Below, piece by piece: positions 63,222 to 64,000 of a stretch of 64,000 nt of DNA. The stretch lies in assembly GCF_008011855.1 (NCBI RefSeq), contig NZ_VOUX01000033.1:620001-684000 (forward strand), given 5' to 3'. Under the pieces are notes generated by a model that saw only the letters and a program-made list of their open reading frames with translations, was not told where the DNA came from and did not search any database. The position numbers and the translations under genes are program-made. This DNA comes from Serratia bockelmannii. Lineage in GTDB: Bacteria; Pseudomonadota; Gammaproteobacteria; Enterobacterales; Enterobacteriaceae. The first letter of the stretch is position 1. Each line of letters starts with the position of its first letter.

Positions 63222-64000
63222 TTAACGGCCGACGGTCGGATTATCGCTGAACACCGTCGCCTGACGCGGTTCGCGCAACATGACGAAATAACCGCAAAAA
63301 CAGAACAGAAACGCCACCAACATTTGGCTTTCCTGCAGCTGCAACACTTCACTGCAAATGCCAATGCAGGCCAACGTCACCGCCAGCATGGTGCTCATCG
63401 CCAGCGCCTGACGCGCATTGAGCCCACGACGCATCAGAATATGGTGCAAATGATCGCGGCCCGCTTTGAAGGGGCTTTGGCGACGCAACAGGCGACGCAC
63501 CATCACAGTCACCATGTCCATCAGAGGAATGGCGATCAGCCACAGCGCGGTGACCGGACGCATTACCGCCTGTGGCCCCTGCGTCGCCAGCAACACCAGC
63601 CACAGCACGCTGAAGCCGATCACCATGCTGCCGGCGTCCCCCATAAAGATCTTGTTGCGCGCGCCGAACAGGCTCAGGTTGAACAACAGATAGGCCGCCA
63701 GCGCGACGATCAGGCCCAGGCACCACAGCGCCAGATCTTCCCTGCCGCCCAATCCGAACACGATAGCCAACGCGACGAAGGTCACGCAGGACAAGGCGCC
63801 CAGTTGCCCATCGATGCCATCCACCATGTTGTAGGCGTTGATCGCTCCCCATACCGCCAGCGGCGTGAGCAGCAACGCGCCATAACCGAGCATCACTTCC
63901 TGATGCCCCCAAACATAGCCCAATGAGGAAAGCTGCATCCCTGCCGCCAGCATCATCGCCAGCGCGATCCCTCCCTGCACCATGACGCGTGGCGCCACGG
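63222..64000 (-). CDS. WecA-type undecaprenyl-phosphate GlcNAc-1-P transferase (partial)
   Basis: Polyprenyl-phosphate sugar-1-phosphate transferase that starts repeat-unit synthesis by moving a HexNAc-1-P to undecaprenyl phosphate. About 258 C-terminal residues are in the window; the N-terminus lies beyond position 64000. Motifs: AYNMVDGIDGQLG (Asp-rich catalytic), KIFMGDAGSMVIGF and FKAGRDHLHHILMRR (HIHH-type). WecA also initiates O-antigen and ECA, so this copy may be capsule-dedicated. A 45-base gap separates it from wza. Confidence 0.88.
   Translation of the reverse strand, partial: VAPRVMVQGGIALAMMLAAGMQLSSLGYVWGHQEVMLGYGALLLTPLAVWGAINAYNMVDGIDGQLGALSCVTFVALAIVFGLGGREDLALWCLGLIVALAAYLLFNLSLFGARNKIFMGDAGSMVIGFSVLWLVLLATQGPQAVMRPVTALWLIAIPLMDMVTVMVRRLLRRQSPFKAGRDHLHHILMRRGLNARQALAMSTMLAVTLACIGICSEVLQLQESQMLVAFLFCFCGYFVMLREPRQATVFSDNPTVGR

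Overview
The window looks like a chromosomal segment of a Serratia species (Yersiniaceae, Enterobacterales), most likely close to S. marcescens. The evidence is many recognisable enterobacterial proteins (ManY/ManZ, CspC, YobF, MgrB, YebO, YobH, YccJ, Kbp, YebW, AST pathway, NarGHJI), GC-rich third codon positions, a chromosomal FosA-type gene, and an E. coli-like order manY-manZ-yobD-mntP-rlmA-cspC-yobF at the left end. The assignment is inferred from protein recall, not from a database search. I saw no tRNA, rRNA, CRISPR array, insertion sequence or intact prophage.

Layout. 1-5.4 kb: mannose PTS membrane subunits, the manganese exporter MntP behind a yybP-ykoY riboswitch, RlmA, a PgeF-like laccase-fold protein, and yobF-cspC. 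6-16.5 kb: mostly short, independently transcribed genes: an MBL hydrolase, a PheP/AroP permease, FosA, YebO, MgrB with a PhoP box, YobH, YccJ, a MarA/SoxS-type regulator, a pirin, Kbp, YebW, a YmgB-like protein and several small membrane proteins. Two of the small proteins (37 and 33 aa), MgrB and YobF are shorter than 60 codons. 16.5-18.4 kb: a general porin flanked by a dense set of perfect inverted repeats, with OmpR-like and NtrC-like sites upstream. 18.4-25.1 kb: the complete astCADBE arginine succinyltransferase operon behind a sigma-54 promoter, an ARG box and an NtrC-like site. 25.2-31.8 kb: an HSL-type esterase and a complete five-gene peptide/nickel-class ABC importer. 31.9-36.1 kb: a MocR/YdcR regulator divergent from a bd-type quinol oxidase (cioAB plus a small DUF2474 subunit). 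36.1-36.6 kb: a ribbon-helix-helix protein overlapping a small membrane protein.

36.7-44.7 kb: the most unusual region. It is an eight-gene, fully overlapping operon: KAS III, OleD-like dehydrogenase, lactonase-like MBL hydrolase, PaaK/F390-type adenylating enzyme, PAP2-type membrane enzyme, sterol-desaturase-family membrane oxygenase, and two fatty-acyl desaturases. I cannot match it to a characterised pathway. It has the logic of acyl condensation, ketone reduction, activation, head-group chemistry and oxidation of a membrane lipid or hydrocarbon.

45-51.7 kb: narGHJI respiratory nitrate reductase with a perfect FNR box. 51.9-64 kb: a Wzy-dependent capsule/exopolysaccharide operon read leftwards. 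It runs from a WecA-type initiating transferase (cut by the window edge) through Wza, Wzc, Wzx, a TupA-like ATP-grasp protein, Wzy and three glycosyltransferases to a secreted carbohydrate-binding/glycosidase-like protein. No wzb phosphatase gene lies between wza and wzc.
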